The notes: generated by a model not told the origin, from the letters alone. A stretch of 16,237 nucleotides of DNA from Holosporaceae bacterium (GCA_031258475.1 JAIRMS010000063.1:1-16237); one strand, 5' to 3'; positions 1 through 7,667 are shown, numbered from the stretch's first letter. Program-made: numbers and translations.

Positions 1-88
1 AATCAGGAAACTCATCACAAATTAGACGATTTTAGAATATCGGAATTCTGAGTTCACTCTTCTAATCTGCTTTGCAAGCGAATTCCAA

Positions 89-110
89 ACTACCGGCTTT
101 AGACGGTAGT
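89..110. repeat. Perfect stem-loop, possible IS200/IS605-type transposon end
   Basis: A perfect 7-bp inverted repeat, ACTACCG and CGGTAGT, encloses the loop GCTTTAGA, preceded by GCGAATTCCAA. Hairpins with a CTTTAG-type loop just after a GAATTCC-like stretch are known at the ends of IS200/IS605 elements and in the 3' part of TnpB guide RNAs. The stretch 1-88 shows no recognisable transposase; one frame from base 1 stays open only to a TGA near base 49, which could be the tail of a gene outside the window. The element assignment is inference. Confidence 0.4.
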
Positions 111-112
111 CG

Positions 113-484
113 TTGATAAAAGGAATTAAGACGAATGATTTTAATGAGAGAGCACCAAACAGTAACAAAAATACAGATAATTCTTCTTCACTTGATATTA
201 AAATAACTAAAACAAATGGAAGCGAAGAATCTCAAAAAGTGCCTGCATACATGCACGATGCCGAAGAAGAGCTACAGCTTACAGGCTGTACTGAGGCAAA
301 GATTGTTACAAGAAGTGGCGAAAAATTAAAAAAAATACATGATAGTATAAATGAGACTGCCTATAGAATTAGTAGAAAAAAACGCATACGCTTTCCATAT
401 GTGGAAATAGATATTCAACCAGGAGAGAGCGCAACAATTGTCTCGCAAAGTTTAAAGGAGATATTGACAAAATATTCAGAATAG
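113..484 (+). CDS. Hypothetical protein, probably 5'-truncated
   Basis: An AT-rich ORF of 123 codons that I do not recognise. The first 50 residues are rich in Asn, Ser, Lys and Thr and look disordered. Residues 50-123 look more folded, with a basic stretch (SRKKRIRF) followed by VEIDIQPGES. The only in-frame start is TTG at 113, with no Shine-Dalgarno sequence, placed directly after the hairpin at 89-110, whose right arm supplies the preceding in-frame TAG (107-109). This suggests the ORF is the remaining 3' part of a gene cut by an insertion. ATG at 251 is an alternative start, also without a good ribosome binding site. No signal peptide or membrane segment is visible. It may not be expressed. 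Confidence 0.35.
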   Translation: MIKGIKTNDFNERAPNSNKNTDNSSSLDIKITKTNGSEESQKVPAYMHDAEEELQLTGCTEAKIVTRSGEKLKKIHDSINETAYRISRKKRIRFPYVEIDIQPGESATIVSQSLKEILTKYSE

Positions 485-540
485 AGCCTTCCATGCAAAG
501 AGTGATGCTTTTTTGGCGGAAAAAGTGGAACGAATAAGCG

Positions 541-849
541 ATAGTTTCTCAAATGACTGCAGATATGACGGGATTTCTCTTCGCAGACAAGGGGTACATT
601 AGCCGAGAGCTTTTTCTGCGATTACTCGCCCGTAGGTTGAAATTAATAACCTGCATTAAGAATAATATGAAAAATGTGTTGATGATATTTGAAGAAAAAC
701 TGCTTCTGCACAAACGCTCTCTTGTCGGGACGGTCTTCGATTATCTCAAAAATAAATTCATGCTAATACACATAATTTCAACCCTTATCGCATATCAACT
801 TAAGCCTTCTAAACCTTTTGCTTCAAACCAAATATTACATCAACGCTAA
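541..849 (+). pseudogene. IS982-family transposase, C-terminal remnant
   Basis: The reading frame from the ATG at 553 (98 aa), extendable back to about 541, matches the C-terminal third of IS982-type DDE transposases: FADKGYIS, then KLITCIKNNMKN, then FDYLKNKFM. Only this part remains; the N-terminal domain and the first catalytic Asp are absent. Two further lesions are visible. The position normally held by the catalytic Glu before the FDYLKN segment is Gly59 (SLVGTVFDYLK). The usual His-Thr-Arg-His-Arg-Ser stretch after KFML is missing, so KFMLIH joins directly to IISTLIAYQL, which looks like an in-frame deletion of about 13 codons near 766. The fragment ends 14 bp from the 3' end of the convergent membrane-protein gene. 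It cannot encode an active transposase. Confidence 0.75.
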
Positions 850-863
850 TCCATAATTCGCGT

Positions 864-1604
864 TTAGAGAATATTTCTCGTAATTGATATTCTAAATGCC
901 ATTCTACTTGGCTTTGCTTCGTATTTCCAAGTGGTGCTTCTGGTACTCAGGTATTTATTATCGTCTTTGGACGTAATGGATATTCTGAAATCTCCGCGAA
1001 CGTTCCAAAGATGATTTATTTTATGCTCAACGCCCACTCCGAGCGTTGGATAGAAAGAGCCGAAGGAGCCCTCATAACCAGGCCGATTTCCTCCGCTTCC
1101 CTCATAGAAGGCCACTCCTCCGACAACTCTCGCAAATCCTACGGTTACGTAGATTAGCTCTCCCCGTTTTGGTAGGAGATAGCCAAACCGCACATCCATA
1201 TTCAATCCAATCGCTGACTTATGAATAATACCCACTTCTCCACCCGGATGGCGACTTGCTTTTTCACCGAATCTTTTGAACAATTCCATTTCGATTCCGG
1301 CGTAGTACCCTTTGTAAAAAGCTGATCCAAACCCGCCAATTAAAGAGGCGTCGAATTGACTGTTAGTTGCTTTGAAATTCGTCACCTTTTCTGTGCCATC
1401 TTTCCACATCCATGCGCTATGAGATATCCTTGACAAAGTAGCCCCTAACCCCCAGTAAGCTCCGCCAACATTTCTATACGGCCAAGACAATTCTGAGAAC
1501 GCATTCGACGCAGCCGATTTCTCCGAAGATTGCTTCTCGGAGCTGGCAAACACCACCGCAGAAGGAGATATTATCAAAAACGCGATACCGATCAATTTGT
1601 TCAT
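864..1604 (-). CDS. Putative outer membrane beta-barrel protein
   Basis: A 246-aa protein with a typical signal peptide (basic MNK, hydrophobic core to about residue 20, cleavage likely after VVFA). The mature part has alternating aromatic/glycine strands such as GGFGSAFYKGYYAGIEMELF, MDVRFGYLLP and YPTLGVGVEH, and ends in a short strand, FRISITRNIL. This is the pattern of small OmpA/OmpW-like or rickettsial surface-antigen barrels, placing it in the outer membrane with a role in host contact or permeability. No specific family signature was recognised. ATG at 1604 is preceded by a weak GGAATGG. No clear promoter or terminator was found. It is a single gene between two transposase remnants, one convergent and one upstream on the same strand. 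Confidence 0.6.
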   Translation of the reverse strand: MNKLIGIAFLIISPSAVVFASSEKQSSEKSAASNAFSELSWPYRNVGGAYWGLGATLSRISHSAWMWKDGTEKVTNFKATNSQFDASLIGGFGSAFYKGYYAGIEMELFKRFGEKASRHPGGEVGIIHKSAIGLNMDVRFGYLLPKRGELIYVTVGFARVVGGVAFYEGSGGNRPGYEGSFGSFYPTLGVGVEHKINHLWNVRGDFRISITSKDDNKYLSTRSTTWKYEAKPSRMAFRISITRNIL

Positions 1605-1744
1605 AAATTACCATTCCAACATCAAGTCACGGAGCGCTCACTGAAGCCTAGAATAAAAATTGTGGTGATCAAGCGCTACTTCCTACACTGGAATTGAGGG
1701 TAGTAATATTTCTGACGAAAGTCAACTCTACTAACGCAAATGTA

Positions 1745-2401
1745 TCAGCTCACCACTGGTGAGACTGCCCGTGAGTGGTTATTGGAGAGAATATACTGCA
1801 TAGGGGTTGCACCGTTCAAGTGGTGATGTGGTCGATAATTATTGTATTTCCAAAGTGCTTTCTCCAATTCGGGTCTCATTTCCGCCAGATTGTTGGCTAA
1901 CAGGTTGTTTTTGTTATAAAATTCTTCTCGAAAGATGCGATTTCCGCGTTCAACGCCTCCGTTATAGTCGGGACGTCTTGGCTGCAGTACAATCAGAGGA
2001 ATTTCAAACTTTTTGCACTCATTCTCGAACTCTGCCATGAACTCGGATACTCCATCAACTTGAATCGAAAGAATCTTAAACGGCGATTTTTCCACCAATT
2101 CCAGCAGAAACTTTCTAGCTGATTTTGCAGTCGCATTTGAGTAAATCTGCGCGTGAATCGACTTCGATTTTCGATCCCGTGACCGGAACTGTTTGAAAGT
2201 AAAGCCATTTTTAGTGACCGTCATGTGGTCGATTTGGACGCGTTCGCCCATCTTCATTTTTTCAAATTTCCTGAAAGTCCAAGGCTGGGCGTGTCCTTTG
2301 AAGATCCGTTTTCGCTTCGTTCTGAGGGCGGAGGGCGATTTTGTCACCAATCAGCTCTGCATGAGGCGTTTCAGAATGCGTCCGACGGTACTCTCGCTGC
2401 A
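1745..2401 (-). pseudogene. IS481-type transposase, N-terminally truncated with internal stop
   Basis: The open part (201 aa, TTG at 2350) is an integrase-core DDE transposase: RVQIDHMTVTKNG with Asp41, SIQVDGVSEFMAEFE with Asp99, and PDYNGGVERGNRIFREEF with Glu134, followed by the YRPHHHLNGATPM tail. The catalytic triad is intact, but the usual Gly-Gly after Asp99 is Gly-Val. Further upstream the same frame continues as SESTVGRILKRLMQS, the end of the helix-turn-helix region, separated from the core by an in-frame TGA at 2351-2353. Another in-frame stop (TAA) lies just before FCSEST. The rest of the DNA-binding domain, roughly 100-150 residues, is missing, so homology breaks at about 2401, inside the coding frame of the neighbouring small exported protein. 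This is a dead insertion-sequence remnant. Confidence 0.75.
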
Positions 2402-2640
2402 AAATTAACGAAGTCCCACAGCGTGAAATCAAAGCTGTTTCTCCAGCGGTATCCTTCATCTTCTAAGCTGGTCGGCGTTCCTTCAAAACGGTGCGACCGA
2501 TTATTTAACATGTTGATGTCGACTGCCAGTACTTTATTATTGTCTGCCGTTACTCCAATGATAAAGTTAAACACGCCAGCTATTAGTATAAAATTCCCGA
2601 TTAAGCTTCTCTTTTTTCCCATATCAACGATTTTCAGCAT
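2371..2640 (-). CDS. Small exported hypothetical protein, C-terminus fused to IS remnant
   Basis: The start is fixed by a strong ribosome binding site, GAAGGAGAG (2648-2656), 7 bp before ATG at 2640; a longer frame from TTG at 2658 would overlap it. The 89-aa product begins MLKIVDMGKKRS and then has a hydrophobic stretch, LIGNFILIAGVFNFIIGV, that reads as a signal peptide or membrane anchor. Residues about 40-75 (NRSHRFEGTPTSLEDEGYRW) have no family I recognise. The last 15-20 codons overlap the IS481-type remnant in another frame, so the C-terminus (ending ARVPSDAF) is probably artificial and the gene was cut by insertion or deletion. The intact initiation region suggests it was recently functional. 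It could equally be classed as a pseudogene. Confidence 0.4.
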   Translation of the reverse strand: MLKIVDMGKKRSLIGNFILIAGVFNFIIGVTADNNKVLAVDINMLNNRSHRFEGTPTSLEDEGYRWRNSFDFTLWDFVNFAARVPSDAF

Positions 2641-2805
2641 GTTATTTCTCTCCTTCAATTACAGTGCCCAATGTAGCGTTTACAAGATGATTCGTTTCAG
2701 GCGCTTTCTAAATCATCCCCCATAGATAAGACTATAAAGCATAATAATTAAATAAAAGTAAATTTTCGTAATCTTTTTTGAAATTTTTTACTCGCGGAGT
2801 GGTTT

Positions 2806-2951
2806 TATACGCAGATCGCTTGGAAAATGCGTTGCAAGAATAGTATTTTGCTGGATTGCCGCGTCGCTGCGCTCCTCGCAATGACCGAGAATGGGTAATG
2901 TTACCTACCACTCCTCGTCATTGCGAGAAGCGCAGCGATGCGGCAATCCAG
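2806..2951. repeat. Inverted-repeat element, copy 1 (left end plus palindromic core)
   Basis: The left end at 2806-2831 matches the 26-bp terminal repeat of the element family described at 7771-7877 with several mismatches. The core is a long imperfect palindrome: arm 2851-2885 (CTGGATTGCCGCG...CGCAATGAC) pairs with arm 2917-2951 (GTCATTGCGAG...GGCAATCCAG). The right terminal repeat is not clearly preserved; a weak CATGAATA occurs near 2990. The rest of the gene-free interval 2659-3129 holds nothing else recognisable apart from the terminator at 3072-3104. Confidence 0.75.
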
Positions 2952-3071
2952 TCAAATGCAACTGGTACAATGCTCTTTCATAGCCATCCATGAATATCTT
3001 CAGTTCCATGACCGGAATGGGTGGCGGAGCTTCGTTGCAGATACGGTTGAATTAGGCACATAACAAACAAA

Positions 3072-3104
3072 ATCCCCCGCCGACCTCGACGGGGGATCTT
3101 TTTT
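3072..3104. terminator. Bidirectional Rho-independent terminator
   Basis: An 11-bp stem with one mismatch (ATCCCCCGCCG and CGACGGGGGAT) encloses a 4-base loop. On the + strand it is followed by CTTTTTTG. On the - strand it is followed by TTTTGTTTGTT, and it lies 26 bp past the stop of the gene ending at 3130. It most likely ends that - strand transcript; no + strand gene was found leading into it. Confidence 0.85.
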
Positions 3105-3129
3105 GAGAGGCTAGCTGTTCAGGGAACCG

Positions 3130-3831
3130 CTATTCTGGCATTTGTAACCTTTCTAGTCTCGCTTGCCAATATTGAGAAATCTGATGGGCTTCTCCGTGCA
3201 GTTCCAGGCTTTTATCAAGGAAATATCTCACCTCATCCAGGGTAGCGTTAGAAAAAAATCTGTCAAAAAATGTAATCGCTACATCGGGATTTCCTGTCAT
3301 AATATTCACCGTATTATCAGTCTTCATATAATTATCCATATAAGTGTCGATTTTTCTAAGTCCAGAAATCATAAGATAAGTCCTCATAGCAGGGTCTTCT
3401 CTCCAACGTGTAAACCCGCGCGTCTGTTCCCAGTAATTCAGCATAGATTCGTCGTTAACCATCAAAGCAGCCCCGATGAGTTCCAGTATATAGGGCTCGT
3501 CCTGCGGCATGAAGTCTCATTCTCCTTCCAGAGGATGAACAACAGTATGCGGAGCAGTGTGTCGGTGTGGAAAGATCGTGTCCCATACATGTATTCGTGC
3601 TAATAAATCAGGAGAATCTAGCATTGATTTAGCCAGATCGATTTTACAAAAAGTCTCCGCTTGTTTTAACGTCATCGGAGCTTGTTCGGTGGTGGCATCT
3701 TCGAAGTGTAGATCTACCCCAAACTCCATCTGTGATCTCGCGATCGGATGTTCATTCACGATCATACAATCACCAGAAAACGAACAACACAATGCGCCCA
3801 CCGACGCGCAAGTTTTAACGATATTTCTCAT
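3130..3831 (-). pseudogene. Secreted protein gene split by an in-frame TGA
   Basis: One reading frame runs from ATG 3831 to the stop at 3130 but is interrupted by TGA at 3517-3519. The 5' part (104 aa) starts with a signal peptide (MRNIVKTCASVGALCCSFSGD), preceded by AAAGGAAAAGA as ribosome binding site, and ends HPLEGE. The 3' part resumes two codons later at ATG 3510 (MPQDEPYILELIGAALM) for 126 aa, rich in helices and aromatic residues. Same frame and 6-bp spacing argue for a single ancestral gene of about 233 codons broken by a nonsense change. The alternative is two coupled genes: GGAAGGAG, 11 bp before ATG 3510, could support reinitiation. A near-consensus promoter and a strong terminator flank the locus. 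The family is not recognised. Confidence 0.55.
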
Positions 3832-3865
3832 TTCTTTTCCTTTCATCAAATTAAAACACGCCGGC

Positions 3866-3894
3866 AATATAACACGGACACTCATGTTCGTCAA
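3866..3894 (-). promoter_or_regulatory. Sigma-70-type promoter of the split secreted gene
   Basis: On the - strand, TTGACG (3889-3894) and TATATT (3866-3871) are separated by exactly 17 bp, five of six matches in each box. Transcription would start near 3859, giving a leader of about 28 nt that holds AAAGGAAAAGA before ATG 3831. This also excludes any start codon upstream of about 3860. Confidence 0.65.
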
Positions 3895-3934
3895 CGTATT
3901 TTTTTTATAAGGTTTAGAAATTTGTGTTTGCCTT

Positions 3935-4194
3935 TATGCATAGATCGCTTTGAAAAGTCGTTGTGCGGATAGTGTTTAATTGGATTGCTTCGTCGCTCTG
4001 CTCCTCGCAATGACGGGAAGTAGCAGCGTCGTCATTGCGATGCTGAGGCTGATATTCCACCTCTTTGTCATTGCAACGAGAGCATCTTTTAATCCGCTCA
4101 CTACCGCTTATTCCACACTAGTCATTGCGAGCTCGCCAGGGCGCGGCAATCCGTTACCATCTCAACTTCGCACTTCCAAAGTGATTCATGTATA
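3935..4194. repeat. Inverted-repeat element, copy 2 (both ends)
   Basis: A 260-bp element with 26-bp terminal repeats at 3935-3960 (a degenerate TATGCATAGATCGCTTTG) and 4169-4194 (CGCACTTCCAAAGTGATTCA then TGTATA). The interior holds several copies of the palindromic core: 3980-4015 (ATTGGATTGCTTCG...CGCAATGACG), GTCATTGCGATG near 4030, and GTCATTGCGAGCTCG...GGCAATCCG at about 4122-4152. It encodes no convincing protein. It fills most of the gene-free interval 3895-4305. The remainder, 4195-4305, contains small inverted repeats (ATCAAA/TTTGAT at 4204-4221, TGGAT/ATCCA at 4247-4263) and the transaldolase ribosome binding site. Confidence 0.8.
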
Positions 4195-4305
4195 AATTCA
4201 TCTATCAAAGATATTTTTGATGGATTTTTATGAATTAAAAGTTAATTGGATGGTATGAATCCATTTTTTTGAATAATATCATTCATCGAGTAATAGGAGC
4301 AGTTT

Positions 4306-4944
4306 ATGGAAATATTTTTAGATACCGCCAATCCGGACGACGTTACTTTTTACGCGGATTTTATAGATGGAGTCACCACCAATCCGAGTTTAATCGCCAA
4401 AAGCGATTGCAATGATATCAATGCGTTGATTAAAAAGATCTGCCAGTCAATTTCCGGGCCAGTAAGCGTGGAAGTCATATCGGAAAAATACGAAAATATG
4501 CTGACAGAGGGAGAAAAAATAGCGAAAATTCACAGTAATGTGTGCGTGAAATTGCCGTGCACGTTCGATGGATTACGAGTTTGCAAAAAGTTATCGACAA
4601 ACGGAATCCCCACCAATATGACGCTGTGTTTTTCTCCGTCCCAGGCTTTGCTTGCCGCAAAATGCGGAGCAACCTATGTTTCTCCGTTTGTGGGGCGTTT
4701 AGATGATATTGGCCACGACGGCATATCGCTGGTGGAGGAAATTATCGACATTTATAAAGCCTCCATGTATGAAACGAGGGTGCTTGTTTCTTCGATTAGA
4801 AATCTTCAGCATGTGGTTCAGGCAGCGATGCTGGGCGCAGACGCAATAACCATATCACCTCAAATTCTGAAGCAATGTTTTGATCATCCGCTCACCTCAA
4901 GAGGGCTAGAGATTTTTGCAAAGGATTGGAAGAAAAAAAAATGA
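4306..4944 (+). CDS. Transaldolase / fructose-6-phosphate aldolase family protein
   Basis: A 212-aa TIM-barrel aldolase of the short transaldolase (TalC/FSA) type. Visible landmarks are IFLDTAN with Asp6 at the start, GVTTNPSLI at residues 22-30, Lys82 in VCVKLPCT as the Schiff-base lysine, TNMTLCFSPSQA, YVSPFVGRLDD, and a late SIRN segment. Length and motif order fit the family. The enzyme transfers a dihydroxyacetone unit in the non-oxidative pentose phosphate pathway (transaldolase) or cleaves fructose 6-phosphate; sequence alone does not separate the two. It is cytoplasmic. AGGAG (4295-4299) lies 6 bp before ATG 4306. It precedes miaB by 65 bp and may be cotranscribed with it. With rpiB in the same window, sugar-phosphate interconversion seems to be retained. 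Confidence 0.88.
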   Translation: MEIFLDTANPDDVTFYADFIDGVTTNPSLIAKSDCNDINALIKKICQSISGPVSVEVISEKYENMLTEGEKIAKIHSNVCVKLPCTFDGLRVCKKLSTNGIPTNMTLCFSPSQALLAAKCGATYVSPFVGRLDDIGHDGISLVEEIIDIYKASMYETRVLVSSIRNLQHVVQAAMLGADAITISPQILKQCFDHPLTSRGLEIFAKDWKKKK

Positions 4945-4970
4945 TATACGTGTATCGTCTTGAAAATGCG
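4945..4970. repeat. Solo terminal repeat of the inverted-repeat element
   Basis: 26 bp starting TATACGTGTATCGTCTTG and continuing AAAATGCG, aligned without gaps to the terminal repeat at 7771-7796. It begins directly after the stop codon of the transaldolase gene. No palindromic core or opposite end follows, so it is a decayed or partial copy. It lies in the 65-bp leader of miaB. Confidence 0.65.
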
Positions 4971-5009
4971 ATGCGTTTCCTAAATATCCGTGTAATTTTG
5001 TAACTGCTT

Positions 5010-6329
5010 ATGTATTTTTTTATAAAAAACTACGGCTGTCAGATGAATATCTACGATTCCCTGCGAATCGCTGATATTCTCACAAATGCTGGTCACGAAG
5101 CGGTCTTGTCTGTGGACGAAGCCAATCTCGTGATACTTAACACCTGCAGTATTAGGGACAAGGTCGACGAAAAAGTGTTCTCTGATCTGGGACGCCTGAA
5201 GACAATAAAAGACGGATCCTCGGCTATTATCGCAGTCGCTGGATGCATGGCCCAGCTTCGTTCCCAGGATATTATACGGCGAGCTCCCTATGTGGACATA
5301 ATACTGGGACCTCAAAATATACATCAGATAGCTGAAATTGTGGCCGACATGATCAAAAACCGGGCGTTGGATGCGCTGGTTTCGACCTCTTCGAACGCAG
5401 ATGATAAATTTCGGCAGTTATCCGGTAAATTTCATCATCGAAGCGTATCAGAATACCTGACCATCCAGGAGGGATGCGATAATTTCTGCGCCTATTGTAT
5501 TGTGCCGTTCACAAGGGGTCGAGAATTTTCCCGAAGCGTTTCCGACATCGTTAACGAATCAAAAAACCTAATATCTCTGGGGGTAAAAGAGATTACTCTG
5601 CTCGGGCAAAATGTTAATTCCTACAACGGAGAAGGACCAGATGGAAAAAGTTGTAATCTGTCCCGTTTGCTTTTTGAATTAGCCAACATGGACGGTTTGG
5701 AGCGGCTTCGATACACGACTTCCCATCCCAGGGACGTGGATCTGGGCATAGCCAAGGCGCACAGAGAAATCGAAATTTTAGCGCCGTTTTTGCATATTCC
5801 CGTGCAATCTGGCTCGGATAATATTCTCAAAAGAATGAATCGCAGATATAGCCGCGACGAGTATTTCGAACGTATCGAAATGCTGCGTGAATATCGCCCG
5901 GACATAGCTTTTTCCTCGGATTTTATAGTGGGATTTCCCGGAGAAAACGACGATGACTTCGAACAAACTCTTGAATTAGCCAAAAAAGTTAACTATGCCC
6001 AGGCGTACTCTTTCAAATACAGTCCACGTCCCGGAACGATTGCCGCCAAAATGGACAATCAGATTTCGGATGATATAAAATCCGAAAGGCTTCAGATTCT
6101 TCAGAATTTACTAAATGAGCAACAATCAACATTCAACCAAGGTTTCATTGGAAAACATGTAAACGTGTTGCTTGTTAAAGACGGAAAACACGAAAAACAA
6201 CTGGTCGGCCGCAGCGAGTATTCACAGGCGGTATCCGTTTGTGGTAACAATATATCGGTGGGAGATATGGTAAAAGTGCGAATTACCGCAGTCGCTTCGC
6301 ATAGCCTGGTAGGCGCGGCGGAACAATGA
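5010..6329 (+). CDS. miaB: tRNA-2-methylthio-N6-dimethylallyladenosine synthase MiaB
   Basis: A 439-aa methylthiotransferase that adds the 2-methylthio group to i6A37 of tRNAs reading UNN codons, using S-adenosylmethionine and two iron-sulfur clusters. The N-terminal domain carries the three auxiliary-cluster cysteines: Cys10 (KNYGCQMN), Cys46 (NTCSIRDK) and Cys79 (VAGCMAQ). The radical-SAM motif CX3CX2C is at Cys156, Cys160 and Cys163 (EGCDNFCAYCIVPFTRGRE). The C-terminal TRAM domain covers about residues 375-436. All key residues are present and the length is normal. ATG 5010 is set by alignment with the conserved MYFFIKNYGCQMN start, but no good Shine-Dalgarno precedes it; a solo repeat end lies just upstream. 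The stop overlaps the ybeY start (ATGA). Confidence 0.97.
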   Translation: MYFFIKNYGCQMNIYDSLRIADILTNAGHEAVLSVDEANLVILNTCSIRDKVDEKVFSDLGRLKTIKDGSSAIIAVAGCMAQLRSQDIIRRAPYVDIILGPQNIHQIAEIVADMIKNRALDALVSTSSNADDKFRQLSGKFHHRSVSEYLTIQEGCDNFCAYCIVPFTRGREFSRSVSDIVNESKNLISLGVKEITLLGQNVNSYNGEGPDGKSCNLSRLLFELANMDGLERLRYTTSHPRDVDLGIAKAHREIEILAPFLHIPVQSGSDNILKRMNRRYSRDEYFERIEMLREYRPDIAFSSDFIVGFPGENDDDFEQTLELAKKVNYAQAYSFKYSPRPGTIAAKMDNQISDDIKSERLQILQNLLNEQQSTFNQGFIGKHVNVLLVKDGKHEKQLVGRSEYSQAVSVCGNNISVGDMVKVRITAVASHSLVGAAEQ

Positions 6330-6793
6330 ATCTAGAGATTTCTGTCGAGTGCGATTCGTGGAATGAAAAAGAAATAAAATCCATTGCGGCGGAGTGCGTG
6401 CAGGCCGTTTTTTCGGAAGTTGGGATAAAAAACGACGATATAGAAGTGTGTTTTCTATTTACCAACGACGAAGAAATGTGCATCCTAAATAAAACCTATA
6501 GGGGAATAAATAAGCCGACCAACGTTCTATCGTTTCCGGCGTGTGATCCATTCTCGGAGGAAGAAAGTCATTGTATTCTCGGAAGCATTGTTTTGGCGTT
6601 TGAAACAATTGAGCGAGAGTCGCGGGAGCAGAAAAAAACTCTTCAAAATCATCTGAAACATTTGATCACGCACGGCACGCTGCATCTGCTTCGATACGAC
6701 CATGTAAATGAGATTGAAGCTCAACAGATGGAAGAGTTGGAAGAAAAAATTCTCAAAAAACTCAGTGTAAAAAATCCCTACGAGAAAGACTAA
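6326..6793 (+). CDS. ybeY: Endoribonuclease YbeY (16S rRNA maturation)
   Basis: A 155-aa zinc-dependent endoribonuclease of the UPF0054 family, acting in 16S rRNA 3'-end maturation and ribosome quality control. The metal-binding signature H-x3-H-x5-H is present as His116, His120 and His126 in ITHGTLHLLRYDH. The usual Gly in LLGYDH is Arg here. NKTYRGINKPTNVLSFP (residues 55-71) is the other family hallmark. The start overlaps the miaB stop by 4 bp, implying translational coupling, and corC begins 4 bp after its stop. In many alphaproteobacteria phoH sits between miaB and ybeY; it is missing here. Confidence 0.95.
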   Translation: MNLEISVECDSWNEKEIKSIAAECVQAVFSEVGIKNDDIEVCFLFTNDEEMCILNKTYRGINKPTNVLSFPACDPFSEEESHCILGSIVLAFETIERESREQKKTLQNHLKHLITHGTLHLLRYDHVNEIEAQQMEELEEKILKKLSVKNPYEKD

Positions 6794-6797
6794 TGCG

Positions 6798-7667
6798 ATG
6801 CTGAAAATTAGAAGTTATCTGAGAAAATTATTCAAGAAAGAAGAGGACGTTCCACTTATTGATAGACTGGAGGATTTAATCGAGTCAGATCCAGAAGCCA
6901 GTAACAAAATTAATACGGACGATACGAGTGAACTAGCGTTGGTTTCCAACGTTCTTGGATTAAAGGATCTTGCCGCGGAAGACATAATGGTTCCGAGAGC
7001 CGACATAATCGCTGCAAAAATAGACACCACTCTGGATGGATTTATAGAAATATTTTCCAAAAATAGTTTTTCACAAATTCCGATATATCAGGATACGCTG
7101 GACAACGTAATCGGAATAGTAAGGGTTAGAGATTTTCTTCCGTACATAAAAAATCACAAATCATTCAATATAAAATCTCTACTGAAAGAAGTGATCTACG
7201 TCGCTCCCAGCATTAGACTGTTGGAATTGTTGGTTGAAATTCGTGCATCCGTCAACCATATGGTTCTCGTCGTGGACGAATTTGGAGGCATAGACGGACT
7301 TGTAACGCTGAACGACGTCGTATCTGAGATAGTGGGGGAAATTCAGCAAAATCAGAGCATTTTCCCGCAGATTATTACCAAGCAGGATGGATCGCTGGTC
7401 GCGGACGCTAAAACGCTAATCTCCGAATGCGAAGACCTGTTGAACATAGAATTGCTCAAACCACTCATAAAAAAAGATGGGAAAGAGCCGGACATAGAAA
7501 CGTTGGGAGGCCTTACCATGTTGCTCGCCGGAAGAATGCCAACCCGCGGAGAATCTCTAATTCATCCTTCCGGCGTGGAGTTCGATATAATCGAAGCCGA
7601 TCCGCGCCGTGTAAAGAGGGTACTCATCCGCAAACAGTCCAAGGCGCCTTGGGTGGGGGCCGAGTAG
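6798..7667 (+). CDS. corC: CBS-domain transporter-associated protein (CorC/HlyC type)
   Basis: A 289-aa soluble protein with the layout of CorC/TlyC: a short basic N-terminus (KIRSYLRKLFKKEED), then a pair of CBS domains at about residues 62-185 (AAEDIMVPRADIIAAK, SFSQIPIYQD, IGIVRVRDFLPYI, HMVLVVDEFGGIDGLVTLND), and a C-terminal CorC_HlyC domain at about 200-285 (ETLGGLTMLLAGRMPTRGES). It lacks the DUF21 membrane domain found in larger relatives. CBS pairs bind adenosine nucleotides and the family is linked to magnesium/cobalt efflux; the haemolysin name in rickettsial homologues is historical. It is the third gene of the miaB-ybeY-corC run. The usual alphaproteobacterial follower lnt (apolipoprotein N-acyltransferase) is absent. 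No clear terminator follows. Confidence 0.92.
   Translation: MLKIRSYLRKLFKKEEDVPLIDRLEDLIESDPEASNKINTDDTSELALVSNVLGLKDLAAEDIMVPRADIIAAKIDTTLDGFIEIFSKNSFSQIPIYQDTLDNVIGIVRVRDFLPYIKNHKSFNIKSLLKEVIYVAPSIRLLELLVEIRASVNHMVLVVDEFGGIDGLVTLNDVVSEIVGEIQQNQSIFPQIITKQDGSLVADAKTLISECEDLLNIELLKPLIKKDGKEPDIETLGGLTMLLAGRMPTRGESLIHPSGVEFDIIEADPRRVKRVLIRKQSKAPWVGAE

Noticed and set aside
480..552. Short frame reading AFHAKSDAFLAEKVERISDSFS between the first ORF and the IS982 remnant
   Set aside because: It looks protein-like but has no start and runs into the transposase in the wrong frame. It may be a frameshifted tail of the first ORF, which I cannot show.
2225..2725. 166-codon + strand frame opposite the IS481 remnant and small exported gene
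   Set aside because: It is antisense to two frames with better evidence and lacks a ribosome site or recognisable domain.
2351..3519. In-frame TGA codons at 2351 and 3517 as a sign of UGA recoding to Trp
   Set aside because: TGA ends miaB, glyA, xerD and the transaldolase at correct family lengths, so it is a normal stop codon here. The two cases lie in decaying genes.
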